A DNA stretch of 64,000 bases from Brevundimonas nasdae (GTDB lineage Bacteria > Pseudomonadota > Alphaproteobacteria > Caulobacterales > Caulobacteraceae), in assembly GCF_016654005.1 (NCBI RefSeq), contig NZ_JAEPWN010000008.1:1-64000 (forward strand), written 5' to 3'. The notes below the pieces were generated by a model. That model was not told the DNA's origin. It did no database searches and saw only the letters and a list, made by a program, of their open reading frames with translations. Each line of letters opens with the position of its first letter. The stretch's first letter is position 1. A program made the translations under genes and the position numbers. Positions 53,018-61,799 of the stretch are shown here, piece after piece.

Positions 53018-53892
53018 AACTGCATCTTCCCCTGCTGGCCTGTGTTCTGGCCGTCGCCGCCTGCAAGGGCGGGGATGCGAACAATATCCCGACCGCCAAT
53101 GTCGCGCCCCCTGCCGCTGTGGCGCGCGGGGTCATCGACGCCGAGCCGGGTTTGGTGACCCTGGCCGCGCCGTTCGACGGCGTGGTCCGGTCGCTGCGCG
53201 TCAAGGAAGGCGATCAGGTTGCGGCGGGCGCGCAGCTGGCCAGTCTGGACGACCGCTTGGCGCGCCTGACCTTGACCGCCGCCAACGCCGAGATCGCCGA
53301 GATCGAGGCCCGTGTCGCGGCGGCCAATGCTGCGGCGAACCGCGCCGATGTCGAGGCCGCACGCCTGCGACGTCTGGCCGACGCCGACGCCGGATCGCGC
53401 CAGGATGCGGACCGCGCGCGCGACGCGGCTCGACTGGCGCGTGACGAACTGATCACGGCCCAGCGCGCCGCCGACACGGCCCGCGCGCGCCGCCAATTGG
53501 ACGCCTATGCCGTCGACGCCCGCACCATCACCGCGCCGACGGCGGGGCGGATCGTGCGGCGCTGGGTGTCGGAAGGCGCGTCGGTCACGGCGGGAACGCC
53601 GTTGTTCATGCTGGAGCCTGCGGGCGCCCGCGTCGTCCGCGCCGAGGTGGATGAAGAGTTCGCCGACAAGCTGAAGCCCGGCATGACGGCGACGGTCAGT
53701 CTGGAATCCGACACATCGCGCACCTTCCAGGCGCGGCTGGTCCGTATTTCCGAGATGTTCGGGCCGAGCCAGATCGTCGGCGACCCGACCGCGCCATCGG
53801 ATACGCGCAGCATCAGCGTGATCCTGCAGCCGACGGGTGAACAACCCAATCTGCGTCTGGGCCAGCGCGTTCTGGTGCGGATCGCACCGTGA
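53014..53892 (+). CDS. Periplasmic adaptor lipoprotein (HlyD/MFP family)
   Basis: A 292-residue adaptor. The N-terminus MKLHLPLLACVLAVAACKGG has a lipobox with Cys17, so it should be lipid-anchored. A barrel-sandwich half (VRSLRVKEGDQVAAGAQLASL), a coiled-coil hairpin (about 85-155) and the beta-barrel part (VVRAEVDEEFADKLKPGM) follow. It links the permease to the outer-membrane channel encoded next. It overlaps both neighbours by 4 bp. Confidence 0.87.
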   Translation: MKLHLPLLACVLAVAACKGGDANNIPTANVAPPAAVARGVIDAEPGLVTLAAPFDGVVRSLRVKEGDQVAAGAQLASLDDRLARLTLTAANAEIAEIEARVAAANAAANRADVEAARLRRLADADAGSRQDADRARDAARLARDELITAQRAADTARARRQLDAYAVDARTITAPTAGRIVRRWVSEGASVTAGTPLFMLEPAGARVVRAEVDEEFADKLKPGMTATVSLESDTSRTFQARLVRISEMFGPSQIVGDPTAPSDTRSISVILQPTGEQPNLRLGQRVLVRIAP

Positions 53893-55214
53893 AGCGGCCG
53901 TTGACCACCACAGTCGTCGCAGCGGCCCTGATCGGACTGGGCGCCTGCGCGACCCCCGTGCCGAAGGAGCGGCCCTCGGCCCTGCGCCTGACGCCGCCAC
54001 AGGAGGCGGTGTGGACCGAGGACTTCGGTGATCCCATCCTGCGCGACCTGCTGGCGCGGGCGGACCTGGGCAATCTGGACGTGAAGGCGGCGCTGGCCCG
54101 TGCGGAACAGGCCCAGGCTGCCGTGGCCCTGACCCGATCCACGCGCACGCCGCGCATCGAGGTCGGCGTGGCTGGGGCCGCAGGCGGCACGTCGTTGCGG
54201 CGCACCCGTCATGCCGCCTCGCCGACGTTGGAAGCCGCTTATGAGGCCGACCTGTGGGGACGCATCCGCCAGATGCGCACGGCTGTCGATGCCGACGCCG
54301 CAGCAGCAGCCGCCGACACTATCGAGGCGCGGCGACTGATCGCCGCCCAGACCGTCACCGCCTATGTCGCCTTCCGGGCGGCCCAGCAGGCCGAGGCTTC
54401 TGCCCAGCGCGCCGTCGCCGCCGCCGCCCGGCGCGTGGACCTGATGCGTGTGCGGACCCAGAACGGCGCGGCGTCGAACGGCGAGGTGCTGAAGGCCGAG
54501 GTCGTGCGCGCCGAGGCCGAGGCCGTGGGCCGCGAAGCCCGCACCGAGGTGATCGCCCAGACTCTGCTGCTTGAGGCCCTGCTGGGCGGCGTGCGGGGTC
54601 TGGAGCTGGCGTCTGCCGATCTGCCGCGCCTGCCTGCGGACGCGGACGGCCTGTCGTCCGATGCTGTGGATCACAGACCCGAGGTTCAGGCGGCCTTGCT
54701 GCGCCTTCATGCGGCGGATGCACGACGTGCCGCCGCCGTGGCTGCGGAACGGCCTCAGTTTCAGATCATCGCCGCCCTTGGCGCGCCCGATCCCGCCATC
54801 GCCACCCTGCTGGACGTCAAGACCCTGGCCTGGGCTCTGGCGGGCACGGTGACCCAGGCCGTGGTGGACGGGGGCGCCGCAGACGCACGCATCGCCGCCG
54901 CCTCGTCCGAAGCGGATCAGGCCGAGATCGCCTGGCGCAAGGCCGTGGTCGACGGCTGGACCGAGATGCAACTGGCCGTGCGGCGTGAGGCGGACGCCGC
55001 CGCCGCCGTCAGTCAGGCGAGCCTAGTCGACCGCACCGCGCGCACCGCCCTGCAGGCCGCCGAACGCCGCCACCGCGAGGGCGTGATCGACGGCGTGGCC
55101 ATGGCCGACGCCGCGCTGGCGGTCGAGACGGCGCAACGCGCGCTGACACAGGCGCAGGCGCAGGCCTTGGCCGCCCGCGTCCAGAGCCGTCTGGCGACAG
55201 GGACCGGCGGATGA
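53889..55214 (+). CDS. Outer membrane efflux lipoprotein (NodT/TolC family)
   Basis: A 441-residue outer-membrane channel of the NodT type. It has a lipoprotein signal (LIGLGACATP, Cys20), WTEDFGDPILRDLLARADLGN near the start, ASPTLEAAYEADLWGRIRQM, and long Ala-rich helices forming the periplasmic barrel. It is the exit duct of the ABC exporter in this operon. The GTG start overlaps the adaptor stop. Confidence 0.87.
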   Translation: MKRPLTTTVVAAALIGLGACATPVPKERPSALRLTPPQEAVWTEDFGDPILRDLLARADLGNLDVKAALARAEQAQAAVALTRSTRTPRIEVGVAGAAGGTSLRRTRHAASPTLEAAYEADLWGRIRQMRTAVDADAAAAAADTIEARRLIAAQTVTAYVAFRAAQQAEASAQRAVAAAARRVDLMRVRTQNGAASNGEVLKAEVVRAEAEAVGREARTEVIAQTLLLEALLGGVRGLELASADLPRLPADADGLSSDAVDHRPEVQAALLRLHAADARRAAAVAAERPQFQIIAALGAPDPAIATLLDVKTLAWALAGTVTQAVVDGGAADARIAAASSEADQAEIAWRKAVVDGWTEMQLAVRREADAAAAVSQASLVDRTARTALQAAERRHREGVIDGVAMADAALAVETAQRALTQAQAQALAARVQSRLATGTGG

Positions 55215-55921
55215 GGAACGAGCCGCTTCTGAACGCGCGCGGCGTGGGCAAGTCCTATGCGACGGGCGGCGGGCGGGTGGTGGCTCTGCACCCCACCGAT
55301 TTCGCCGTCGAGCGGGGCGAGTTCGTCATGGTGTCCGGTCCGTCCGGCTCGGGGAAATCGACGCTACTGGCCATCATCTCTGGCCTGCTGACGCCGGACG
55401 CGGGGCAGATTGAGGTGCTGGGTCGGGACATCACCGCCATGGGCAAGGCCGAGGCGGACGCTCTGCGGCTGGAGTCTTTCGGCTTCATCTTTCAGGGTTT
55501 CCACCTGCTGCCAGCCCTGACGGCGATGGAGCAGGTCAGCATCGTTCTGCGACGCCAGGGTCTGAAAAGCCGCCTGGCTGACACCCGTTCCGCACTGGCG
55601 CTGGAGGCGGTGGGCCTGGGACATCGGTTGAAGAACCGCCCTGACTCGCTGTCGGGCGGCGAACGTCAGCGAGTCGCCATCGCCCGCGCCCTCGCCAAGC
55701 GTCCGCAACTGATCTTCGCCGATGAACCGACCTCGGCGCTGGATTCGACCAATGGCCGTCAGGTCGCGGAAATGCTGCGCGCCACGGCGTTGGAGGACGG
55801 GGTCGGCGTGATCTGCGTCAGCCACGATCCCCGTCTGGAAGTCTATGCCGACCGGGTGGTGCGGATGGAGGACGGACGCATCACTGATCCGGGCGTGCGC
55901 AAGGAAGCCTATTCCGGCTGA
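55211..55921 (+). CDS. ABC transporter ATPase (LolD/MacB type)
   Basis: A 236-residue ATP-binding subunit: Walker A GPSGSGKST, Q-loop FIFQGFHLLPALTAMEQV, signature LSGGERQRVAIARAL, Walker B LIFADEPTSALD, H-loop VSHDPRL. It powers the permease encoded at 51887. It is the last gene of the overlap-coupled series; the methyltransferase gene starts 70 bp later. Confidence 0.92.
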   Translation: MRNEPLLNARGVGKSYATGGGRVVALHPTDFAVERGEFVMVSGPSGSGKSTLLAIISGLLTPDAGQIEVLGRDITAMGKAEADALRLESFGFIFQGFHLLPALTAMEQVSIVLRRQGLKSRLADTRSALALEAVGLGHRLKNRPDSLSGGERQRVAIARALAKRPQLIFADEPTSALDSTNGRQVAEMLRATALEDGVGVICVSHDPRLEVYADRVVRMEDGRITDPGVRKEAYSG

Positions 55922-55991
55922 GGACGCTCGACTGCGAACAAACGGCTCGTCGGGGTGTTCTGATTTCAGAATGGCGACGGAGGGTGAGCGA

Positions 55992-56753
55992 ATGAGCGTC
56001 CATGACAGTGCGACCAAGGGCTATGCCGTAGGCGCGGAAACCTATGCGCGCGGGCGGCCCGGCTATCCGCCAGAGGCGTCTGAATGGCTGCGCGACGTGG
56101 TCGGACTGGCGCCGGGCAGGCGGGTGCTGGATGTGGGATCGGGGACGGGCAAGTTCCTGCCGCTGCTGCGGGCCAGCGGCGCCGATCTGATTGCGCTGGA
56201 GCCGGTCGCGGCGATGCGGCGGCAACTGTCGCAGGCCAATCCCGATGTTGAGGTTCTGGCCGGGGCGGCAGACAGCATCCCCTTGCCGAACGCCTCGGTC
56301 GATGCGGTGGTCTGCGCCCAGGCCTTCCACTGGTTCGCGACCAAGGAGGCGCTGGCGGAAGTGCGACGGGTCTTGAAGCCGGGCGGGGTGCTGGGCCTGA
56401 TCTGGAATGTGCGCGACGAGACTGTGCCGTGGGTCGCGGCCCTGTCGGACATCACCGACGCCCTGAACGCCGACACGCCCCGTTACCGCACAGGCGAATG
56501 GCGCAGGGCCTTTCCTGCGGAGGGCTTGCGTGAGCTGGGCGAGCGTCATGCGGTCAACAGCCATGTCGGGCCGGCGGATCAAGTCGTGGTCGCCCGCACC
56601 CTGTCGGTCAGCTTCATCGCCGCCCTGCCGCAGGACCGGCAGCAGAAGGCGGAACAACAGGTCCGCGACCTGATCGCCTGCACGCCCGAGCTCCAGACGC
56701 CCGAGGTCGCCTTCTCCTATCGCACGGTGATGATCGCCTTCGCCAAGACCTAG
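55992..56753 (+). CDS. SAM-dependent methyltransferase (class I)
   Basis: A 253-residue methyltransferase of the UbiE/Methyltransf_11 type: ETYARGRPGYPPEA at the start, SAM motif VLDVGSGTGKFLPLL, LEPVAAM, then DAVVCAQAFHWFA and VRRVLKPGGVLGLIW. The ATG at 55992 has GGAGGGTGAGCG ahead. It may be the last member of the preceding operon or a separate gene. Substrate unknown. Confidence 0.85.
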   Translation: MSVHDSATKGYAVGAETYARGRPGYPPEASEWLRDVVGLAPGRRVLDVGSGTGKFLPLLRASGADLIALEPVAAMRRQLSQANPDVEVLAGAADSIPLPNASVDAVVCAQAFHWFATKEALAEVRRVLKPGGVLGLIWNVRDETVPWVAALSDITDALNADTPRYRTGEWRRAFPAEGLRELGERHAVNSHVGPADQVVVARTLSVSFIAALPQDRQQKAEQQVRDLIACTPELQTPEVAFSYRTVMIAFAKT

Positions 56754-56787
56754 GCCAATCGATATTCAGTCGGTCGAAATCTTAAAT

Positions 56788-56917
56788 CGTCATTCCGGGG
56801 CTGAGCGAAGCGAAGAGCCCGGAACCCAGGGCTGCGCCGCCATTGCTGGCCGTATTCGGCGCCGGATTGCGAGCCTCCTGGGTTCCGGGTTCGTCCTGCG
56901 GACGCCCCGGAATGACG
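56788..56917. repeat. Palindromic intergenic repeat with nested arms
   Basis: Outer arms CGTCATTCCGGGGC (56788-56801) and GCCCCGGAATGACG (56904-56917); inner arms CCCGGAACCCAGG (56818-56830) and CCTGGGTTCCGGG (56877-56889). Both pairs are perfect. It lies between convergent genes and resembles the dispersed CGTCATTCCGGG-type intergenic repeats I know from alphaproteobacteria. Confidence 0.8.
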
Positions 56918-56942
56918 GTTTGGAACTGAATGTCGATCGAAC

Positions 56943-58628
56943 CTAGACGGCGGAGGCGTTCAGTTCCTCGATCATCATGTCGCGCATGACGAACTTCTGG
57001 ATCTTGCCGGTGACGGTCAGGGGGAATTCGGAGACGAAGCGGACATAGTGGGGCAGCTTCTGGTGGGCGATCTCGCCCCGGCAGAAGGCCAGAAGCTCTT
57101 CGTGCTCCATCGTCTCGCCATCGACCAGCCGCACCCAGGCGCAGACCTGCTCGCCGTAGCGGTCGTCCGGCACGCCGAAGACCTGGACGTCCTGGATCTT
57201 GGGGTGGCGGTACAGGTATTCCTCAATCTCGCGCGGATAGAGGTTTTCGCCGCCGCGAATGATCATGTCCTTCAACCGTCCGACGATCTGGCAGTAGCCT
57301 TCGTCGTCGAAGGTGGCCAGGTCGCCGCTGTGCATCCACCCGTCGGCGTCGATGGAGGCGGCGGTCTGCTCCGGGTCGTTCCAATAGCCGATCATGACCG
57401 AATAGCCGCGCGTGCAAAGCTCTCCCGGCTGGCCGTAGGGCAGGACGGCGCCGTCCGCATCGACGATCTTGCATTCGACGTGCGGGTGGATGCGGCCAAC
57501 GGTGGATACGCGGCGCTCCAGCGGATCATCGCCGCCGCTCTGGAAGCTGAGGGGGCTGGTCTCGGTCATTCCGTAGCCGATGGTGATGTCGCGCATGTGC
57601 ATCCGCTCGATGACCTTCTTCATCACTTCGATCGGGCAGGGTGAGCCGGCCATGATGCCGGTGCGCAGTCGGGTCAGGTCGAACTCGGCGAAGCGGGGAT
57701 GCTCCAGCGCGGCGATGAACATGGTCGGCACGCCGTACAGGGCGGTGCAGCGTTCGGATGCAGCGGCTTCCAGCGTCGCCAGGGCGTCGAAACCTTCACC
57801 GGGGAAGATCATGGCCGAGCCATGCGAGACGGCGGCCATGACGCTGAGCACCATGCCGAAGCAGTGATACAGCGGCACCGGCGTGCAGATCCGGTCGTCG
57901 GGCGTGATGGCCATGGCCACGCCGGCCAGATAGCCGTTGTTAAGGATGTTGTGGTGGCTGAGGGTCACGCCCTTGGGCCGTCCGGTGGTGCCGCTGGTGA
58001 ACTGGATGTTGATCGGGTCGTGGCAGGTCAGGACCCCCTCGACCGCCTTCAGATCGTCGAGGCCCGTGGTGCGGCCCAGCGTCTCGATGGCGTCAAAACC
58101 GACAGCGCCTGCCAGCGTCGGCGTCTCCATGTGGATGACCAGCTTCAGGTCGGGCAGACGACGCGCATTCAGACCCAGCGGCGCAGGCGCGTCCAGCTCC
58201 GGGGCCAGGGCGCGGATCAGGGCAGGATAGTCGCTGGTCTTGAACGGCGGCGACAGGATCAGGGCGCGGCACCCCACCTTCTTCAACGCATAGTCCAGCT
58301 CGTCCAGACGATAGGCCGGGTTGATGGTGGTCAGGATCAGCCCCGCCTTGGCGGCGGCGAACTGGGTGATGATCCATTCGACGCGGTTCAGCGACCAGAT
58401 GCCGATGCGGTCGCCGGGACGCAGGCCGGACGCCAGCAGGCCAGAGGCGAAATCCTCGGCCCGTCGGTGCAGTTCGCGCCACGTCAGTCGGACATTCTGC
58501 GCCGTGCAGACGACGGCCTCATGGTCACCCCAGTTCAGGGCCGCACGACTGAGCGCGGCCCCGATGGTGTGGGTCAGAAGAGGGGGCTGGGCGGAGCCCC
58601 GAACGTGACTTTCCATGTTCAACTCCAT
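56943..58628 (-). CDS. Acyl-CoA ligase (AMP-binding)
   Basis: A 561-residue adenylate-forming ligase: [74 protein letters not shown] and the C-terminal [13 protein letters not shown] with its catalytic Lys. The ATG at 58628 (MELNMESHV) follows GGGAGCC; the upstream tannase-like gene ends 20 bp away. It likely activates the aromatic or fatty acid released by that esterase. Confidence 0.88.
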   Translation of the reverse strand: MELNMESHVRGSAQPPLLTHTIGAALSRAALNWGDHEAVVCTAQNVRLTWRELHRRAEDFASGLLASGLRPGDRIGIWSLNRVEWIITQFAAAKAGLILTTINPAYRLDELDYALKKVGCRALILSPPFKTSDYPALIRALAPELDAPAPLGLNARRLPDLKLVIHMETPTLAGAVGFDAIETLGRTTGLDDLKAVEGVLTCHDPINIQFTSGTTGRPKGVTLSHHNILNNGYLAGVAMAITPDDRICTPVPLYHCFGMVLSVMAAVSHGSAMIFPGEGFDALATLEAAASERCTALYGVPTMFIAALEHPRFAEFDLTRLRTGIMAGSPCPIEVMKKVIERMHMRDITIGYGMTETSPLSFQSGGDDPLERRVSTVGRIHPHVECKIVDADGAVLPYGQPGELCTRGYSVMIGYWNDPEQTAASIDADGWMHSGDLATFDDEGYCQIVGRLKDMIIRGGENLYPREIEEYLYRHPKIQDVQVFGVPDDRYGEQVCAWVRLVDGETMEHEELLAFCRGEIAHQKLPHYVRFVSEFPLTVTGKIQKFVMRDMMIEELNASAV

Positions 58629-58648
58629 CTGGCTCCCAGCCCCTGTTT

Positions 58649-60289
58649 TCAGCTTTTGGTCGTCGCCGGCGGCGGGACGACGCATTCGAAGTTCGCCTCG
58701 TCATTGGTGGCGCCTTCGCCCTTCCACCGCGCCACGGCGGGATAGGCGCACAGCGGCCGGGTGCTGAGGGCGGGGCCCGTCGGCATGTTCAGGAAGACGG
58801 CCAGATCGTTGGCGTATTTGCTGGCGACGATGCGATCCGGCGCCGGGCCGCCTTCGACCCAGGCGTCGAGCGCGCCCAGAATGTCGAACGAGTTGGGGCC
58901 GGGGCCGCCGAAGCAGTGGCCCATGGCCGGGACCATGAACAGGCGGGCGAACTCGTCCGTCTCGGCCGCGCCCATGGTTTCACGCACATTGTCGAAGTAG
59001 CGGATGGTACCCTCGGCGGGCAGGGCCGCGTCGTTCCAGCCGTGATACATCAAGAGCTTGCCGCCCGAGGCCTTGAAGGCGTTCATATCCGGATTGTCGG
59101 AATCGGTGACGTCCGCCATCCGCGCGCGCACGGTGTCGAAGTCCTTGTCGAAGTCGAACTGGCTGAGCTGCCAGTCAGCCTGATCGAAGACGAAGTTGGC
59201 GAAGAAGGAACGGGCGAAGTCGGGATGCTGGGCTGTGTCACTGGTGATCCACAGATCCCAGCCCGAACGCTGGGCCTCGCCGCCGGGCGCAAAGCCTGGA
59301 TAGAGAGAGCCGCCGGTCACGCCGCGACGCGGGCCGCCGTAAAGGCCCTTGAGCCCCGTCAGTTGTTCCGGGCTGAGGCAGCCTTCGCTGGCGTCATTGC
59401 TGCACAGGACCGTGGCTGGATCGAAGTGGCAGATGCGCGGATCTTCGATCACGCCATCCTTGATGCCGTCCAGTTCATCGCAGGCGGCGATGGCGGCGGC
59501 TTGGATGCGCGCCAGGTTCGGGGCTTTCAGCTGGCTGGCGGGATTCTCGTGCACCATCTTCCAGGACCAGGCGAAGGTGGTCATCAGATGGGTCCAGGCG
59601 GCGCCCGGCGCACCCGCGATGATGCCGTCGAAATCGTCGGGATAGCGTTGCGCCTCCATTAAGGCCTCACGCCCGCCGTCCGAACAGCCTTGGAAATAGG
59701 AGCGGACCGGCGCACGCCCGTAATAGGCCGCGATCACGGCCTTGGCGGCGACGGCGGTGACGTGGTTGGCGCGGTGGCCGAAGTCGATGATCTTCTCAGG
59801 CTGGTTCAACGCCCAGGAGGCGTCCTTGCCGTCCGCGCCCGGTTCAGTGTGGCCCATGTCGGTGCCGGCGACCGCGTATCCGCGCGTGACATTGGCGCGC
59901 ATGGCCAGACGGGGCGGACCCAGAGAGCCGCCGAAACCGGCGTTGCCCGTGGCGGCGAACTTGCCGTTCCAGTTTCCGGCGACCGGCAGCCACAGCTCGG
60001 AGCGGATTTCCGAACCCGCGACCGGCGTCAGGGTCACCGACACGCGGCAATAGGCGGTCTCAGCGGGGAGGGACGGAATGCCGAAGGCCTCCATCGGCTG
60101 GCGGTCGCCGACCTTCATCGCCACAGCATCCGTGATCCGGGTATGCGGCAGGCGCAGGTTCTTCAGCGCGCCGCAGGCGGGATCAGCGGCGTCGGGCGAG
60201 ACTGAAGCGGCGGTTTGGGCGTTCGCCGCGCAGGCGGCGGCGAGGACCGCGACGGCGGACGCCGCGGCCAGGCTGGTTCTCAGCATCAT
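58649..60289 (-). CDS. Tannase/feruloyl esterase family protein, secreted
   Basis: A 546-residue protein with a signal peptide ([19 protein letters not shown]) and the tannase-family catalytic elements: [20 protein letters not shown] (nucleophile Ser in GCSDGG, with the conserved neighbouring Cys), the Asp region [13 protein letters not shown] and His in [12 protein letters not shown]. It hydrolyses ester bonds of aromatic acids or similar compounds in the periplasm or outside. The operon order transporter-esterase-ligase supports use of the freed acid. Confidence 0.88.
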   Translation of the reverse strand: MMLRTSLAAASAVAVLAAACAANAQTAASVSPDAADPACGALKNLRLPHTRITDAVAMKVGDRQPMEAFGIPSLPAETAYCRVSVTLTPVAGSEIRSELWLPVAGNWNGKFAATGNAGFGGSLGPPRLAMRANVTRGYAVAGTDMGHTEPGADGKDASWALNQPEKIIDFGHRANHVTAVAAKAVIAAYYGRAPVRSYFQGCSDGGREALMEAQRYPDDFDGIIAGAPGAAWTHLMTTFAWSWKMVHENPASQLKAPNLARIQAAAIAACDELDGIKDGVIEDPRICHFDPATVLCSNDASEGCLSPEQLTGLKGLYGGPRRGVTGGSLYPGFAPGGEAQRSGWDLWITSDTAQHPDFARSFFANFVFDQADWQLSQFDFDKDFDTVRARMADVTDSDNPDMNAFKASGGKLLMYHGWNDAALPAEGTIRYFDNVRETMGAAETDEFARLFMVPAMGHCFGGPGPNSFDILGALDAWVEGGPAPDRIVASKYANDLAVFLNMPTGPALSTRPLCAYPAVARWKGEGATNDEANFECVVPPPATTKS

Positions 60290-60299
60290 TGTCGGACTC

Positions 60300-61697
60300 T
60301 CAGGCTTGGTGAGAAGGTGGGATGTCGTTCGTCGCGCGGGCGGCGATCTCTTCGACCATCTGCGCATGGGCGCGTCGGTTGATCGGGTAGAAGAAGATCA
60401 GGCTGGCGGCGATCAGGGTGCCGATCAGCGGCGGCCAGAACATCAGGGTCTTGATGTCGGCCAGGGTCTGGGCGCTCTGCACGATGTTGGGCACATAGCC
60501 GATATGGGTCAGGGCCACGCCCAGAACGCCTGCGCCCAGGCCCAGGGCGACCTTCTGGCCCAGGACGGTCAGGCCGAAGACCAGGGATTCGGTGCGCACG
60601 CCGCTGCGCCATTCACCGTATTCGACCGTGTCGGGCAGCATGGACCAGAAGCAGACCACATAGGCGGCGGCGCCGATGGCCTGCAGCACCAGGGCGGAGA
60701 ACAGCATGGGCACCGACTGGCCGTCGATCAGGTGCCAGAAGACCAGACCGGCGACGGTGGGCACGGCGCCGACCAGCCAGGTGTTGCGCTTTCCAATCAG
60801 CCGCAGGGCCACCGCCCACAGCGGCGTGGTCAGGACGATGGTCAGGGCCATGATGCCCAGACCGGCGCTGCCCAGGCTGGCGTCGCCAACGACATATTTG
60901 AAATAATACAGCAGGTTCTTTGAGAACATTGTGGTCGAGAATGAGCTGATCACAATGGCCCCCAGCAGCAGGTGCAGGGCGCGGTTGGAGGCCAGGCTGC
61001 GCATGGCCTCGGTGAACGGACGGCGCGGGGCAGGCGCACCGTGGGCTGTGTCCAGACCACGGCTGCCCCAGACGGTCATCAACAGGCACAGGGTCGCGAT
61101 CGCGCCATAGACGGCGCCAAGGATGACCCAGCCGGTCCGGCTTTCCGCCCCGCCGCCCAGCGCAGTGGCCAGGGGCAGGGTCAGGGCGGCGACGATGATG
61201 GCGGCCAGGGCGCCGCAGACCATGCGGAAGCCGGTCAGGTCGCCGCGTTGGGCGCTGTCGGTCGTGACGCGGGCAAACAGCGAGGCATAGGGAATGGCGA
61301 CCACGGCATACAGGCTGCGGAAGGCCAGTTGGCTGATCAGGGCGAAGGCGACGGCGCCGAACGCCTGGGCCGTGGGGCCGACAAACAGCACCACGAAGGC
61401 CGGGGCCAGCAGCGGACCGCCGAACATCAGATAGGGGCGGTAACGACCCCAGCGGCTGCGCGTGCGGTCGGCGATCAGGCCGACGACCGGGTCCATCGCC
61501 GCGTCCCAGATCAGGGCGATCATATAGATGAGACCGGCGGTCTGGGCGGGCAGGCCGATGACGTCGGTATAGAAGAACAGCAGATAGAGCTGCGTCATCT
61601 GCCAATACAGATTGCAGCCGAAATCACCGACGCCGATCGCCAGCTTGCGCGCCGCCGAAATCCGCACGGGCGCCGTCACTGGGATATTCCCCAACAT
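60300..61697 (-). CDS. GPH-family (MelB-like) MFS transporter
   Basis: A 465-residue 12-helix symporter of the glycoside-pentoside-hexuronide:cation family: LAIGVGDFGCNLYWQMTQLYLLFFYTD (about 20-46), the loop WDAAMDPVVGLIADRTRSRWGRYRPY, and the C-terminal MLPDTVEYGEWRSGVRTE. The ATG at 61697 has GGAGAGGG ahead. It is first in the transporter-esterase-ligase operon and divergent from the GH5 gene, so a sugar-containing compound is a likely substrate. Confidence 0.88.
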   Translation of the reverse strand: MLGNIPVTAPVRISAARKLAIGVGDFGCNLYWQMTQLYLLFFYTDVIGLPAQTAGLIYMIALIWDAAMDPVVGLIADRTRSRWGRYRPYLMFGGPLLAPAFVVLFVGPTAQAFGAVAFALISQLAFRSLYAVVAIPYASLFARVTTDSAQRGDLTGFRMVCGALAAIIVAALTLPLATALGGGAESRTGWVILGAVYGAIATLCLLMTVWGSRGLDTAHGAPAPRRPFTEAMRSLASNRALHLLLGAIVISSFSTTMFSKNLLYYFKYVVGDASLGSAGLGIMALTIVLTTPLWAVALRLIGKRNTWLVGAVPTVAGLVFWHLIDGQSVPMLFSALVLQAIGAAAYVVCFWSMLPDTVEYGEWRSGVRTESLVFGLTVLGQKVALGLGAGVLGVALTHIGYVPNIVQSAQTLADIKTLMFWPPLIGTLIAASLIFFYPINRRAHAQMVEEIAARATNDIPPSHQA

Positions 61698-61799
61698 GCC
61701 ATCCCTCTCCAAGCCCTAGGTTTTTTGGCTGGACTTGCGCCCAGTCGTATTCTTATTGTCCAACTGTATAACGAGTTTTTCGTGAGGTCGATAGGGCGA

